Source: Mageeibacillus sp. UBA4314
GTDB lineage: Bacteria; Bacillota; Clostridia; Saccharofermentanales; Saccharofermentanaceae
Assembly: GCA_002394605.1 (NCBI GenBank)
Contig: DGUI01000029.1
Location: forward strand, 62,044 to 126,043
Direction of reading: 5' to 3'
DNA length: 64,000 nt
A program made the translations under genes and the position numbers. The notes below the pieces were generated by a model. The model searched no databases and was not told where the DNA came from. It was given only the letters and a program-made list of their open reading frames with translations. This document shows, one piece after another, positions 52,330-60,536 of the stretch; position 1 is the first letter of the stretch; every line of letters begins with the position of its first letter.

Positions 52330-53742
52330 ATGAGGTTATACAACACTCTGACAAGAACAAAAGAAGAATTTAAGCCTATTGAGGCAGGCAGGATCAAGAT
52401 GTACGCCTGCGGACCTACAGTCTATAATTACTTCCATTTGGGCAATGCGAGGCCTTTTGTTACTTTCGATACGCTGAGAAGGTATTTTGAATACAGCGGC
52501 TATGATGTTACATTCGTTCAGAACTTCACCGATATCGACGATAAGATGATCAACCGCGCGAACGAAGAAGGGATAACGGTCAAGGAGCTTGCTGACAGGT
52601 TCATTGCCGAATATTATACCGATGCTGACGGCCTTAACTGCAAGAGGCCCCATATCCAGCCGAGAGCTACTGAGACGATCGACGCCATAATCGACATGAT
52701 CAAGGCGCTGGAAGCTAACGGCTACACATATGTAATAGACGGTGACGGCGTGTATTATGATGTCACCAGGAAGAAGGACTACGGCAAGCTCTCACACTAT
52801 AATCTCGAAGACCTGCAGGCAGGCGGCGGCGAGAGGAAGGCAAGCTACGAGGGTAAGAAGAATCCCGGTGACTTTGCCGTATGGAAGTTCAAGAAGGAAG
52901 GCGAGCCTTATTGGGAGTCACCCTGGGGTGACGGAAGACCCGGATGGCATATCGAGTGTTCTGCAATGAACAAGAAGTTCTTAGGAGATACGATTGATAT
53001 CCACGGTGGCGGCAAGGATCTGATCTTCCCGCACCACGAGAATGAGATCGCACAGAGCGAAGCTGCCAACGGATGCCCGTTCTGCAATTACTGGGTGCAT
53101 AATGCTTTCGTTAACGTTGATGGCGAGAAGATGAGCAAGTCTCTCGGCAACTTCTTCACGATCAGGGACATTACGGAGCACTTTCCTTATGCCGTGATCA
53201 GATTCTTCATCCTGTCAGGACACTACAGGAAGCCCATCAATTTCTCAGACAAGGATCTGACTGCTTCACAGACAGGTCTTGACCGTATCGCAACATGCTA
53301 TAAGAACCTTAAGTTCGTTCTTGATAATAATGCAGCAACAGGCAACTCATCTGACGGCGAAGAGGCACTTGCAGAGGCTGTTAAGACTGCAAAAGAGAGC
53401 TTTATAGCTCACATGGACGATGACCTTAATACTGCTGATGCGATCACGGACATATTCAATCTCGTTAAGAGCATCAATACAGCAGTAGCTGATAAGAATG
53501 CAGGCGTCAAGGCGCTTTCTGATGCCAAGGCGATGCTTGAGGAATTAACGGATGTTCTTGGTATCGATCTGCTCTACTCTGAGGACAGGATCCCGGATGA
53601 GATCATATCTCTCGTGGAGGAGAGGGCTGCTGCCAAGAAGGCAAAAGACTACGCAAGAGCCGATGAGATCAGGGATATCCTGAAGGAGAAGGGCTACACA
53701 GTTAAGGATACTCCGGCAGGCCCTCAGATTGAGAGATTATGA
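52330..53742 (+). CDS. cysS: Cysteinyl-tRNA synthetase
   Basis: 470 residues with GGAGG ten bases before the ATG. Zinc Cys in KMYACGPTVYNYFHLGNARPF with HLGN as the HIGH motif, WHIECSAM, the HGGGKDLIFPHHENEIAQSEA zinc/His block and KMSKSLGNFF. It charges tRNA-Cys. First gene of cysS-mrnC-rlmB. Confidence 0.97.
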   Translation: MRLYNTLTRTKEEFKPIEAGRIKMYACGPTVYNYFHLGNARPFVTFDTLRRYFEYSGYDVTFVQNFTDIDDKMINRANEEGITVKELADRFIAEYYTDADGLNCKRPHIQPRATETIDAIIDMIKALEANGYTYVIDGDGVYYDVTRKKDYGKLSHYNLEDLQAGGGERKASYEGKKNPGDFAVWKFKKEGEPYWESPWGDGRPGWHIECSAMNKKFLGDTIDIHGGGKDLIFPHHENEIAQSEAANGCPFCNYWVHNAFVNVDGEKMSKSLGNFFTIRDITEHFPYAVIRFFILSGHYRKPINFSDKDLTASQTGLDRIATCYKNLKFVLDNNAATGNSSDGEEALAEAVKTAKESFIAHMDDDLNTADAITDIFNLVKSINTAVADKNAGVKALSDAKAMLEELTDVLGIDLLYSEDRIPDEIISLVEERAAAKKAKDYARADEIRDILKEKGYTVKDTPAGPQIERL

Positions 53743-54143
53743 TAATCCCCTTTATCGCGTCGGACTTAAGAGAAGTATCACCCGGTGTGCTCGCATACAT
53801 TGGTGATTCGGTATATGAGCTCTATGCCAGGTGTCATGTAGCGTCAAGGTTTGCAGGCAACAGCAACAAGATGCATAAGAAGACGGTGTCCTACGTATCT
53901 GCCGTGTCACAGGCCAAGGCGATGAGAGCGCTCGAGCCTGAACTGGATGAGGACGAGGAGGCCTTTTTCAGGAGAGGGAGGAATTCCAATCCGCATACGT
54001 CTTCGAAGAATGCGAATCCGGCAGATTACATGTATGCAACAGGATATGAAGCTCTGATAGGTTTTCTTTTCCTGGATAACAGGGGAACAAGACTGGAATA
54101 TATTATCAACAAGACTTTCGAGATACTCGATTCGGAGGGGTAA
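53739..54143 (+). CDS. mrnC: Mini-ribonuclease III
   Basis: 134 residues, overlapping cysS by four bases. RNase III catalytic fold without the dsRNA-binding domain: YIGDSVYELYARCHV (metal Asp), RRGRNSNPHTSSKNA, and YMYATGYEALIGFLFL (metal Glu). It matures 23S rRNA ends. The cysS-mrnC-rlmB order is common in Firmicutes. Confidence 0.95.
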   Translation: MIIPFIASDLREVSPGVLAYIGDSVYELYARCHVASRFAGNSNKMHKKTVSYVSAVSQAKAMRALEPELDEDEEAFFRRGRNSNPHTSSKNANPADYMYATGYEALIGFLFLDNRGTRLEYIINKTFEILDSEG

Positions 54144-54932
54144 ATGGGCAAGGATAAGGACAACAGCAGGATCGACAGTTCTTATATCGAGGGGCGCAAC
54201 AGTGTCAATGAAGCCCTGAAGGCAGATCGTGAGATCAATAAGATCTGGCTGCTTAAGCCTGCCGACGGCAGGCGGCTTGAACCTGACCTGGCAAAGATCC
54301 TCAATGCCGCTAACGAGAAGAAGATCGTTGTAGTCAGGGTTGCAAGGCAGGCACTTGACAAGATGAGTACAACGGGCAATCACCAGGGCGTTATTGCGCA
54401 GGTGGCAAGCCATGAATATGTTGATATCAGAGATATCGTCTCCAAGGTCGAGGAAGAGGGAAGAGCGCCGCTCCTGTTGGCTCTTGATGAGATCAAGGAT
54501 CCGTTCAATTTCGCTTCGCTCCTGAGGATATCGGATTCTGCGGGCGTTGACGGGATCATCATTCCCAAGCACAGATCCATAGCGCTTGATTCAGTCGTTT
54601 CCAAGCTGTCTGCAGGTGCCGTCGAGTACATTCCCGTAGCACGCGTTACTAACCTTGCACAGACCTTAAGGGAACTGAAGGAGGATCACGGATTCTGGGT
54701 CTGCGGAACGGATATGGAAGGTTCGGTCCCTTATGACGAAGCTGATTATTCAGGTCCTCTCGTCATCGTCGTTGGCAGTGAAGGTGACGGTATGCGTAAA
54801 GGTATCAGGAGCGAATGTGATTTCATGGTCCACATTCCCATGTATGGCCACGTTAACAGCTTAAATGCCGCAGTTGCGACGGGAATCATAGTTTATGAAG
54901 CTGTAAAATGCAGGAATAAACGGGGAGGTTGA
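54144..54932 (+). CDS. rlmB: TrmH/RlmB-family 2'-O-ribose methyltransferase
   Basis: 262 residues. The N-terminal substrate-binding domain begins YIEGRNSVNEALKAD. The SPOUT domain has LLALDEIKDPFNFASLLRISD (Asn-Phe-Gly-type motif 1), VVGSEGDGMRKG and SLNAAVATGIIVYEA, the knot that binds SAM. The family methylates 23S rRNA G2251 or similar sites. Confidence 0.93.
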   Translation: MGKDKDNSRIDSSYIEGRNSVNEALKADREINKIWLLKPADGRRLEPDLAKILNAANEKKIVVVRVARQALDKMSTTGNHQGVIAQVASHEYVDIRDIVSKVEEEGRAPLLLALDEIKDPFNFASLLRISDSAGVDGIIIPKHRSIALDSVVSKLSAGAVEYIPVARVTNLAQTLRELKEDHGFWVCGTDMEGSVPYDEADYSGPLVIVVGSEGDGMRKGIRSECDFMVHIPMYGHVNSLNAAVATGIIVYEAVKCRNKRGG

Positions 54933-54937
54933 ATAAG

Positions 54938-56263
54938 ATGTCCGTTACTGCAAGAAGGATAATGTCACTTATCATCACGGTCTTTATGATCGCTGGTATG
55001 GTGTTGATCCTTCCTGCATGCGATATTGTCGATATCGTTAAGGACAAAGTGATCGACCCGTATCAGGAACCGGTGTCCAAGCAGGAACTTGCAAGGCTGA
55101 TCATCGGCGCAATAAGCCGTAAGAGTGATGTCTCTGACAGTTATTCACAGATCCCGGATAAGCAGCTTGACGGTATCAGCTATTCAGTCTTCAACGAGTA
55201 TGTATCGATCCTCAGGGATCTGTCGGCAGATTATGGCGAGGTTGAGTCATTCAGGTTCCTTGATGATGAAGACAAGCACAGTTATATCGATAAATTATTA
55301 AAAAGTTCCGGACGCGAGAGGGTCCCCGAAGCATACGGCGATATCGATGTTGTCGCACTCGTATATAAGGAGAACCAGGACAAAAGGGAATTCGATTCCA
55401 GCTGCAAGTTCCTGATCTCCGAGGATGCGAACGGGACTGCATATCTGTGCAAGGAGATGGTAGTCGAGACAATCGCTGCGCACAACTATCTCGAGCATTA
55501 TTTCACGATGCTCGAGAATAACAATACGGACGGATTGTTTGCGCTGTTGTCACCGCTCTATGACGCGAATATCTATATCAATACGGTCATCACGGCCAAA
55601 GCAAAGTACATATCGGAATACTACATGCTCAAGGTCAGGAGTACGCGTGGGGAGTACATTTACGATGAGGTAACCCCTTTCCTCGTGCATGTTACGATCC
55701 CCAAGGTCCTTGATGATGACGGAGAGAGCCTGACGAGCCATGAAGTAACATTGTATGTCCATGATAACGGCAATTATGCGATCGAGGACAAGATCCCGTG
55801 GTATCTTGATTCGACCGGCATCGGCGTCTACGATTCTTCCGGCAATCCCCAGAGGATCCAGGGAGTAACCCTTAACGAGAACAAGCTCGAGGCTCTGTTC
55901 GGTAAGCCGATGTTCACGAGAGTAACTGCGATGAGTGCGGAGGAGAAGGCTGCGACAGGTAAGACGTTCGACATAAGGGCTTTCTATAACGGCATCATCA
56001 TTACGATCTACGGCGATCAGGATGCATCCGGCAAGTGGTTCGGTGAAGTCGGCGGCATGAGGATATACAGTGATTCTTACAGTATCGACGGGCACATCGC
56101 ACCGGGAATGAACCAGACGGAACTCCTGCTGATCTATCCGATGCTGGACGAAGAGGATTATACTTTCACGTTTGCGTCCGGGAAAGATAATTTCCGCGTC
56201 AATTTTGAATTCGACGACAACAATAACATAAGCAATATCAAGATCGCAAAAGAGAAGAAATAA
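54938..56263 (+). CDS. Lipoprotein of unknown function
   Basis: 441 residues from ATG 54938, nine bases after GGGGAGG; a TTG three codons earlier overlaps the rlmB stop and is less well placed. The signal peptide ends ILPAC, a good lipobox, so the protein is lipid-anchored outside the membrane. The mature part is acidic with alternating beta and helix; NTF2-like or copper-amine-oxidase-like subdomains are possible but not recognised. It is the last gene of the cysS cluster. Confidence 0.8.
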   Translation: MSVTARRIMSLIITVFMIAGMVLILPACDIVDIVKDKVIDPYQEPVSKQELARLIIGAISRKSDVSDSYSQIPDKQLDGISYSVFNEYVSILRDLSADYGEVESFRFLDDEDKHSYIDKLLKSSGRERVPEAYGDIDVVALVYKENQDKREFDSSCKFLISEDANGTAYLCKEMVVETIAAHNYLEHYFTMLENNNTDGLFALLSPLYDANIYINTVITAKAKYISEYYMLKVRSTRGEYIYDEVTPFLVHVTIPKVLDDDGESLTSHEVTLYVHDNGNYAIEDKIPWYLDSTGIGVYDSSGNPQRIQGVTLNENKLEALFGKPMFTRVTAMSAEEKAATGKTFDIRAFYNGIIITIYGDQDASGKWFGEVGGMRIYSDSYSIDGHIAPGMNQTELLLIYPMLDEEDYTFTFASGKDNFRVNFEFDDNNNISNIKIAKEKK

Positions 56264-56290
56264 TACTTAGCGGATGATCAGGTGTGATTA

Positions 56291-57028
56291 TCAGATCCTG
56301 ATCTTCTTTTTGAGCTTGGCTATGTATTCTTCCTCGAGCCCTATCTTATCGAAATAATTCATGACATCGCCGCCATACACCTTATCGATATGGTTAAGGA
56401 AGATCTCCATATTGACCCTGTCCGATCTTAATGTGTGCTTGAGGTTGTTCTCTCTAACAGCGATAAGGGGGTCTAAGAACCAGCTTATGTATTCGTATGA
56501 GAAACTGTAGTTCCTGATTATGTCCTCGTAAGAAGCTCCTGCAAGCAGATAGAGCAGGGCTGCTATTATGCCGGTGCGGTCCTTGCCGTGCGCACAGTGA
56601 AATAAAGCCGTGCCATCGGCAACAGCTAATATCCTCAGTGCCTCGGCAACATTATGTCCTATCTCTTCTACGATCTTGATGTAGAAATGACCGAGAAGGT
56701 GGTCCTTAAGATAGTTCATGGTGGGATCCTTGTCAGAGTCTGGGTCACCTAAGAATAGTGATACGGCATAAAAACTGATGTCTCTGTCGTCGATCGCAGG
56801 GTTGCCGTACTTCCTGATCTCCGCATCAGACCTCAAGTCGATAACATTCCTGACACCGTATTCCTTGATCTTGGCAAGAGTTTCCGCCGACACTTCCGAC
56901 AGCGAACCGCTCCTGACAAATACACCATAGGGGAAAACGCCGCCCTTGATGGGCATGCCGCCCAGATCTCTCAGATTAAGGGCTCCATCAATATCGATCA
57001 AAGAACAAGCAGGATTATAAAAACTCAT
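56291..57028 (-). CDS. Tyrosine-protein phosphatase (DSP/PTP-like)
   Basis: 245 residues. NLRDLGGMPIKGG at the N-terminus and the CX5R loop FHCAHGKDRTG (Cys145, Arg151) are signatures of the bacterial Y_phosphatase3 family, which act on phosphotyrosine or phosphoinositides. The general acid is likely Asp in the 95-102 GDPDSDKD segment. TATAAT ends six bases before its ATG, with no Shine-Dalgarno; see the leaderless finding. Confidence 0.9.
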   Translation of the reverse strand: MSFYNPACSLIDIDGALNLRDLGGMPIKGGVFPYGVFVRSGSLSEVSAETLAKIKEYGVRNVIDLRSDAEIRKYGNPAIDDRDISFYAVSLFLGDPDSDKDPTMNYLKDHLLGHFYIKIVEEIGHNVAEALRILAVADGTALFHCAHGKDRTGIIAALLYLLAGASYEDIIRNYSFSYEYISWFLDPLIAVRENNLKHTLRSDRVNMEIFLNHIDKVYGGDVMNYFDKIGLEEEYIAKLKKKIRI

Positions 57029-57034
57029 GCGGCT

Positions 57035-57064
57035 ATTATACTACCGATTGCAGTTGACATTCAA
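57035..57064 (-). promoter_or_regulatory. Promoter of the tyrosine phosphatase gene, leaderless geometry
   Basis: On the minus strand TTGAAT, 18 bp, TATAAT, then AGCCGC and ATG. Its -35 overlaps the -35 of the divergent tRNA promoter by one base. Confidence 0.65.
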
Positions 57065-57082
57065 GGTGTCGTGTACTATTAT
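57054..57082 (+). promoter_or_regulatory. Promoter of tRNA-Arg(ACG)
   Basis: TTGACA, 17 bp, TATTAT. Confidence 0.75.
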
Positions 57083-57113
57083 AATATGGCTGTCGGACAA
57101 CCGACGATAATAT

Positions 57114-57190
57114 GCGCCCGTAGCTCAACTGGATAGAGTGTCTGACTACGGATCAGAAGGTTGTGGATTCGATCTCTGCCGGGCGCGCCA
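57114..57190 (+). tRNA. tRNA-Arg (anticodon ACG), CCA encoded
   Basis: Acceptor GCGCCCG pairs with CGGGCGC; D-arm TAGCTCAACTGGATAGAGT; anticodon arm TCTGA-CTACGGA-TCAGA presents ACG (inosine-modified, reads CGU/CGC/CGA); T-arm GTGGA-TTCGATC-TCTGC; discriminator G and encoded CCA (57188-57190). Confidence 0.98.
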
Positions 57191-57198
57191 CGAACAGA

Positions 57199-57228
57199 GC
57201 TGTCGGCATAAATGCCGGCAGCTTTTTT
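57199..57228 (+). terminator. Intrinsic terminator of tRNA-Arg(ACG)
   Basis: GCTGTCGGCAT-A-ATGCCGGCAGC followed by six T; one G-T pair. Confidence 0.9.
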
Positions 57229-57253
57229 AAACTGATTATTGTGAGGTGTGATC

Positions 57254-57778
57254 ATGAGAAGACTTCTTATTGTTGTAGACATGCAGAACGACTTTGTGGA
57301 CGGTGCTCTGGGCTTTGAAGGTGCAGACAGCATCATTCCCGGCATCCTGGAGAGGGTAGAAGAGTATAAGGCATCAGGTGATGAGATCGTCTATACTCTT
57401 GATACGCACTTTGAGAACTATATGGATACCATGGAGGGCGCTAAGCTTCCTGTTCCTCACTGTATCAAGGGTACTGATGGGCATAAGCTCGTTCCTGCTT
57501 TAGCTGAGGCTTTGAAAGACTGTAAGTGTTTTGAGAAGCCTACTTTCGGAAGCATGGAGCTTGCAAGGTATATCGAAGAGAACAGGGAAGACCTTAAGAG
57601 CATCGAGCTGTGCGGCCTCGTATCCAATATCTGCGTAGTGTCCAATACGGTTATCGCCAAGGCGGCAGCGCCTGAGGCCGAGATAATCGTTGATCCCGGA
57701 CTTACGAAAGGAATGGACGGCAAAATGACCGAGGCAGCTCTTGATGTTATGCGCAGCATACATGTAACGGTGCTTTGA
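57254..57778 (+). CDS. Isochorismatase-family cysteine hydrolase, nicotinamidase-like
   Basis: 174 residues from ATG 57254 with GAGGTG six bases upstream. Catalytic Asp in LIVVDMQNDFVDG, metal/substrate region LDTHFENYMDTMEG then VPHCIKGTDGHKL, and the nucleophile Cys in ELCGLVSNICVVSNT. The HC-x-x-GT-x-G block favours nicotinamidase (nicotinamide to nicotinate) over isochorismatase, but other amidases share it. Confidence 0.87.
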   Translation: MRRLLIVVDMQNDFVDGALGFEGADSIIPGILERVEEYKASGDEIVYTLDTHFENYMDTMEGAKLPVPHCIKGTDGHKLVPALAEALKDCKCFEKPTFGSMELARYIEENREDLKSIELCGLVSNICVVSNTVIAKAAAPEAEIIVDPGLTKGMDGKMTEAALDVMRSIHVTVL

Positions 57779-57781
57779 TTG

Positions 57782-57811
57782 TTGCAATATAAGTGGTATC
57801 TGTGTTACAAT
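57782..57811 (+). promoter_or_regulatory. Promoter of tig
   Basis: TTGCAA, 18 bp, TACAAT. Confidence 0.6.
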
Positions 57812-57868
57812 ATCAACTCGGTGTTTACTAATAAATAATTAATATAATATATAGCGGAGGAAGTTTAA

Positions 57869-59197
57869 ATGGCATCCACAATTGAGAAGAAGGAAAACAG
57901 CGTTGTTGAGATCTCTCTTCAGGCTACAAGAGAAGAATTTGATGCAGCTTTGAAGAAGAGCTTCAGCAAGAACAAGAAGAAGTTCCAGGTTCCCGGATTC
58001 CGTAAGGGCAAGGTTCCTTATGCACTTGTTGTTCAGTACTATGGTGAGGGTGTTCTCTACGAGGATGCGATCGACGATATTGCAAACACAGCTTATCCCG
58101 AGGCTATCAAGGAGCACGAGCTCCAGCCCGTATCACGTCCTGACCTCGATGTTGAGGAGATCAACGAAGAGGGCATGAAGTACAAGATCATCGTTACTGT
58201 TAAGCCTGAGTTCACACTCGGCAAGTACGAGGGCGTTGAGGCTGTTTACTTCAAGAGAGAAGTAAATGACGAGACTATCGGCGAAGAACTTGAGAGAATG
58301 CAGAAGCGTAATGCTTCACTCGAGGAGGTTACTGACAGACCTGCAGCAGAAGGTGATACAGCTGTAATCGACTACGAGGGATTCAAGGACGGAGTTGCTT
58401 TCGACGGCGGTAAGGGCGAGAACTACAGCCTGAAGCTTGGTTCACACTCATTCATCCCCGGCTTCGAGGAGCAGGTAATAGGTCATAATGCAGGCGAAGA
58501 GTTTGCTATCCAGGTTAAGTTCCCTGAGCAGTATCACGCAGAGGATCTCAAGGGTGCAGATGCAACATTCAACGTTAAGATCCACACGATCAAGGCTGAG
58601 ATCCTTCCTGAACTCGACGATGAGTTCGCTAAGGACGTATCAGAGTTCGATACTCTCGATGAGCTGAAGGCTGACATCAGAGAGAAGCAGGAGAAGGCTG
58701 CTGAGGAAGATGCAAAGGCAGCTTTTGAGAATGAGGTAGTAAGAGCAGTTTCTGAGAATACCCAGATCGATATCCCTGACGTAATGGTTGAGAACGAGCT
58801 CGAGAGCATGGTCCAGGATCAGGCAATGAGAATGCAGCAGAGCGGCATTGAGCTTGATATGTACCTCGGCTATATGGGTCAGACACTTGACCAGTACAAG
58901 GAGTCCATGAGACCCATGGCAAGAGTCCGTGTTAAGAGCAACCTCGTTATCGAGAAGATCACAGAGGAACTTGATCCTGAAGTTACTGACGAAGAGTACA
59001 ACGAAGAGATCGAGAAGATGGCTAAGGCTTACTCAATGGAAGTTGATGAGATCAAGAATGCATTGGGTGATACATCTGATTACCTCAAGGATTCCATCAG
59101 AGCTCGTAAGACTGTTGAGTACTTAACAGAGAAGGCTGTTAAGACAGAGCCCAAGAAGGACGAAGAGTCTGATAAGGAAGAGAAGACTGAAGAGTAA
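57869..59197 (+). CDS. tig: Trigger factor chaperone/prolyl isomerase
   Basis: 442 residues. Ribosome-binding signature PGFRKGKVPYAL (about 44-55), FKBP-type isomerase domain (about 165-245; DTAVIDYEGFKDGVAFDGG, LKLGSHSFIPGFEEQVIG) and the helical C-terminal domain. The tail ends in an acidic/lysine run after residue 420. It binds nascent chains at the exit tunnel. clpP/clpX, which often follow, are absent here. Confidence 0.96.
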   Translation: MASTIEKKENSVVEISLQATREEFDAALKKSFSKNKKKFQVPGFRKGKVPYALVVQYYGEGVLYEDAIDDIANTAYPEAIKEHELQPVSRPDLDVEEINEEGMKYKIIVTVKPEFTLGKYEGVEAVYFKREVNDETIGEELERMQKRNASLEEVTDRPAAEGDTAVIDYEGFKDGVAFDGGKGENYSLKLGSHSFIPGFEEQVIGHNAGEEFAIQVKFPEQYHAEDLKGADATFNVKIHTIKAEILPELDDEFAKDVSEFDTLDELKADIREKQEKAAEEDAKAAFENEVVRAVSENTQIDIPDVMVENELESMVQDQAMRMQQSGIELDMYLGYMGQTLDQYKESMRPMARVRVKSNLVIEKITEELDPEVTDEEYNEEIEKMAKAYSMEVDEIKNALGDTSDYLKDSIRARKTVEYLTEKAVKTEPKKDEESDKEEKTEE

Positions 59198-59243
59198 TAG
59201 AGTTAAGAGTATTAGAGTTTACACGTTTTGCAATAACGTTTTG

Positions 59244-59270
59244 GAGGCCGGTTTATCCGGCCTCTTTATT
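59244..59270 (+). terminator. Intrinsic terminator of tig
   Basis: GAGGCCGG-TTTAT-CCGGCCTC followed by TTTATTTGG. Confidence 0.85.
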
Positions 59271-59289
59271 TGGTTATTTGTTTTTGGGG

Positions 59290-59366
59290 AAAAACGACAA
59301 TCGGTACGGATTTTTCCGATTATCGTATTTTTTCGGAGGTTTTTCTGCTTGATTTTCTGATAGTAT
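59290..59366 (+). promoter_or_regulatory. Dispersed promoter element copy 3 plus -10
   Basis: Element 59290-59338 (AAAAACGACAATCGGTACGG ... CGGAG), exactly 22 bp, then TAGTAT (59361-59366) in the extended form TGATAGTAT. Confidence 0.75.
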
Positions 59367-59375
59367 CTTGTCCAA

Positions 59376-59409
59376 GAACGGTACCGTTCCTCCTAATAAT
59401 ATCAGGAGG
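59376..59409 (+). promoter_or_regulatory. Structured leader able to pair with the Shine-Dalgarno (rpn gene 2)
   Basis: GAACGGTACCGTTC (59376-59389) is a perfect 14-bp palindrome; the overlapping CCTCCT (59389-59394) is a perfect complement of AGGAGG (59404-59409), the ribosome site. Same layout as upstream of 21085. Confidence 0.55.
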
Positions 59410-59415
59410 TAACGC

Positions 59416-60291
59416 ATGAAACTTACGAATAAAGACATAGATAAACTGTGCCTGTTTGATGATGTGTTCTTCAGGGAATGCTTTGACGGTCACCCCGAGT
59501 GTACCGAAGAGGTCCTGAAGGTGATCCTCGGCCTGCCGAAGATCAAGGTCATCGAACACCAGTTGCAGAGAGTGATAGGTAATTCGGATGATAACCATGG
59601 TGTCCGTCTGGATGTGTTTGCGGTAAATGAAGAAGACGATTCCATTTATGACATTGAGATCCAGAAAACGGATACCGGTAATCTTCCTCTGAGGGCAAGA
59701 TACTATTCGTCAATGATCGATTCGAGCATTACCATCAGACCGAATGAGGAATATGATGAGATCCCCAAATCATATGTAATCTTCATATGCAAGGATGATA
59801 TAATGAGAAGAAGAAAGGCGATCTATCGTTATAGCAGGAAAGATGATGATAACATCGAATTGAATGACGGATCCTACATCATCTTTGTCAATGGATCTTA
59901 TACCGGCGATGATGATATCGGAAACCTGATGAATGACTTTGTTCAGACTGATGAGGATCAGATCAGGAACAAGGTGCTTGCAAGAAGAATAGTTGAGACG
60001 AAGGAAGAGGAGATCAAGCGAAGGATAAAGGAAGGAGATAACATAGACATGATAGTAACGCATTTTGATAAGCTGATGATGCAGGAACGCGCTGAAGGAA
60101 GAGAAGAAGGAAGAGAAGAAGGTCTCGAGCAAGGTCTCGAGCAAGGCCTCGAACAAGGTCTCGAACAAGGCAAATCCGCCGCATCCATAGACACCGCCAA
60201 GCGAATGCTCGCGAAGGGGAAGTATTCGATCGACGAGATTGCGGAGATAACAGATCTGCCTGTCGAGAAGATCAGGAAGCTTGCCGAATGA
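59416..60291 (+). CDS. Rpn/PDDEXK_2-family nuclease (transposase-like), copy 2
   Basis: 291 residues, clear paralogue of 21085-21927. LCLFDDVFFR, VRLDVFAVN (Asp66), YDIEIQKTD (Glu81, Gln83), RARYYSSMID, YVIFICKDDI. The C-terminus has a repetitive GLEQ stretch encoded by four 12-bp repeats and ends KYSIDEIAEITDLPVEKIRKL, a helix-turn-helix-like segment nearly identical to copy 1. Expected to be a DNA nuclease of the recombination-promoting type. Element, promoter, leader and coding region are all shared with copy 1, so the whole cassette was duplicated. Confidence 0.85.
   Translation: MKLTNKDIDKLCLFDDVFFRECFDGHPECTEEVLKVILGLPKIKVIEHQLQRVIGNSDDNHGVRLDVFAVNEEDDSIYDIEIQKTDTGNLPLRARYYSSMIDSSITIRPNEEYDEIPKSYVIFICKDDIMRRRKAIYRYSRKDDDNIELNDGSYIIFVNGSYTGDDDIGNLMNDFVQTDEDQIRNKVLARRIVETKEEEIKRRIKEGDNIDMIVTHFDKLMMQERAEGREEGREEGLEQGLEQGLEQGLEQGKSAASIDTAKRMLAKGKYSIDEIAEITDLPVEKIRKLAE
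60121..60168 (+). repeat. Four 12-bp tandem repeats inside rpn gene 2
   Basis: Four near-identical copies of GGTCTCGAGCAA encode GLEQ repeats in the coiled linker. In-frame unit length suggests repeat-number variation would keep the protein intact. Confidence 0.9.
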
Positions 60292-60328
60292 TCCTATGAT
60301 CAATAATCAGTAAAACTACAAACCTGCA

Positions 60329-60360
60329 TGAGGCTGCCGCAAATATGAGTGCGGCAGCCT
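60329..60360. terminator. Perfect 12-bp hairpin after rpn gene 2
   Basis: GAGGCTGCCGCA-AATATGAG-TGCGGCAGCCTC. A T-tract is lacking on the plus side (TCTAACTG), so termination efficiency is uncertain. Confidence 0.6.
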
Positions 60361-60368
60361 CTCTAACT

Positions 60369-60402
60369 GACACAAACGCGCGAGTTTGTGTATCTTTCGC
60401 TG
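60369..60402. repeat. Hairpin related to the 65-bp repeat
   Basis: GACACAAAC-GCGCGA-GTTTGTGT followed by ATCTTTCGCTGTTTT. Start (GACACA) and tail (TCTTTCGCYGTTTT) match the units at 7671-7865; the loop differs. Confidence 0.4.
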
Positions 60403-60536
60403 TTTTAATTGACCAGGATAACGGAATCCGTTACTCTCTAACACAAAACGATACAAATGTATCACCAACGGGAGAGAATTACGGGAGCAGGACGGCAAGC
60501 AAAGTATTGAACGATCCGTGCCTTTACTCGGGCGGG

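Noticed and set aside
52138..52330. T-box leader upstream of cysS
   Set aside because: The conserved T-box core (AGGGTGGNACCGCG) is not present; GCAGGGTACCGCCCTGG forms its own hairpin and there is no recognisable specifier stem I.
59376..59389. LexA/SOS box at GAACGGTACCGTTC
   Set aside because: The Gram-positive box is GAAC-N4-GTTC; here the centre is six bases and the copy-1 equivalent is not conserved at those positions.
21085..60291. Rpn genes as parts of insertion sequences
   Set aside because: No terminal inverted repeats or target duplications flank either copy; the shared upstream sequence behaves as a promoter and leader.
60345..60536. N-terminal part of the 145-residue frame before the MBL gene
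   Set aside because: Its ATG sits in the loop of a perfect 12-bp hairpin and the segment consists largely of inverted repeats.
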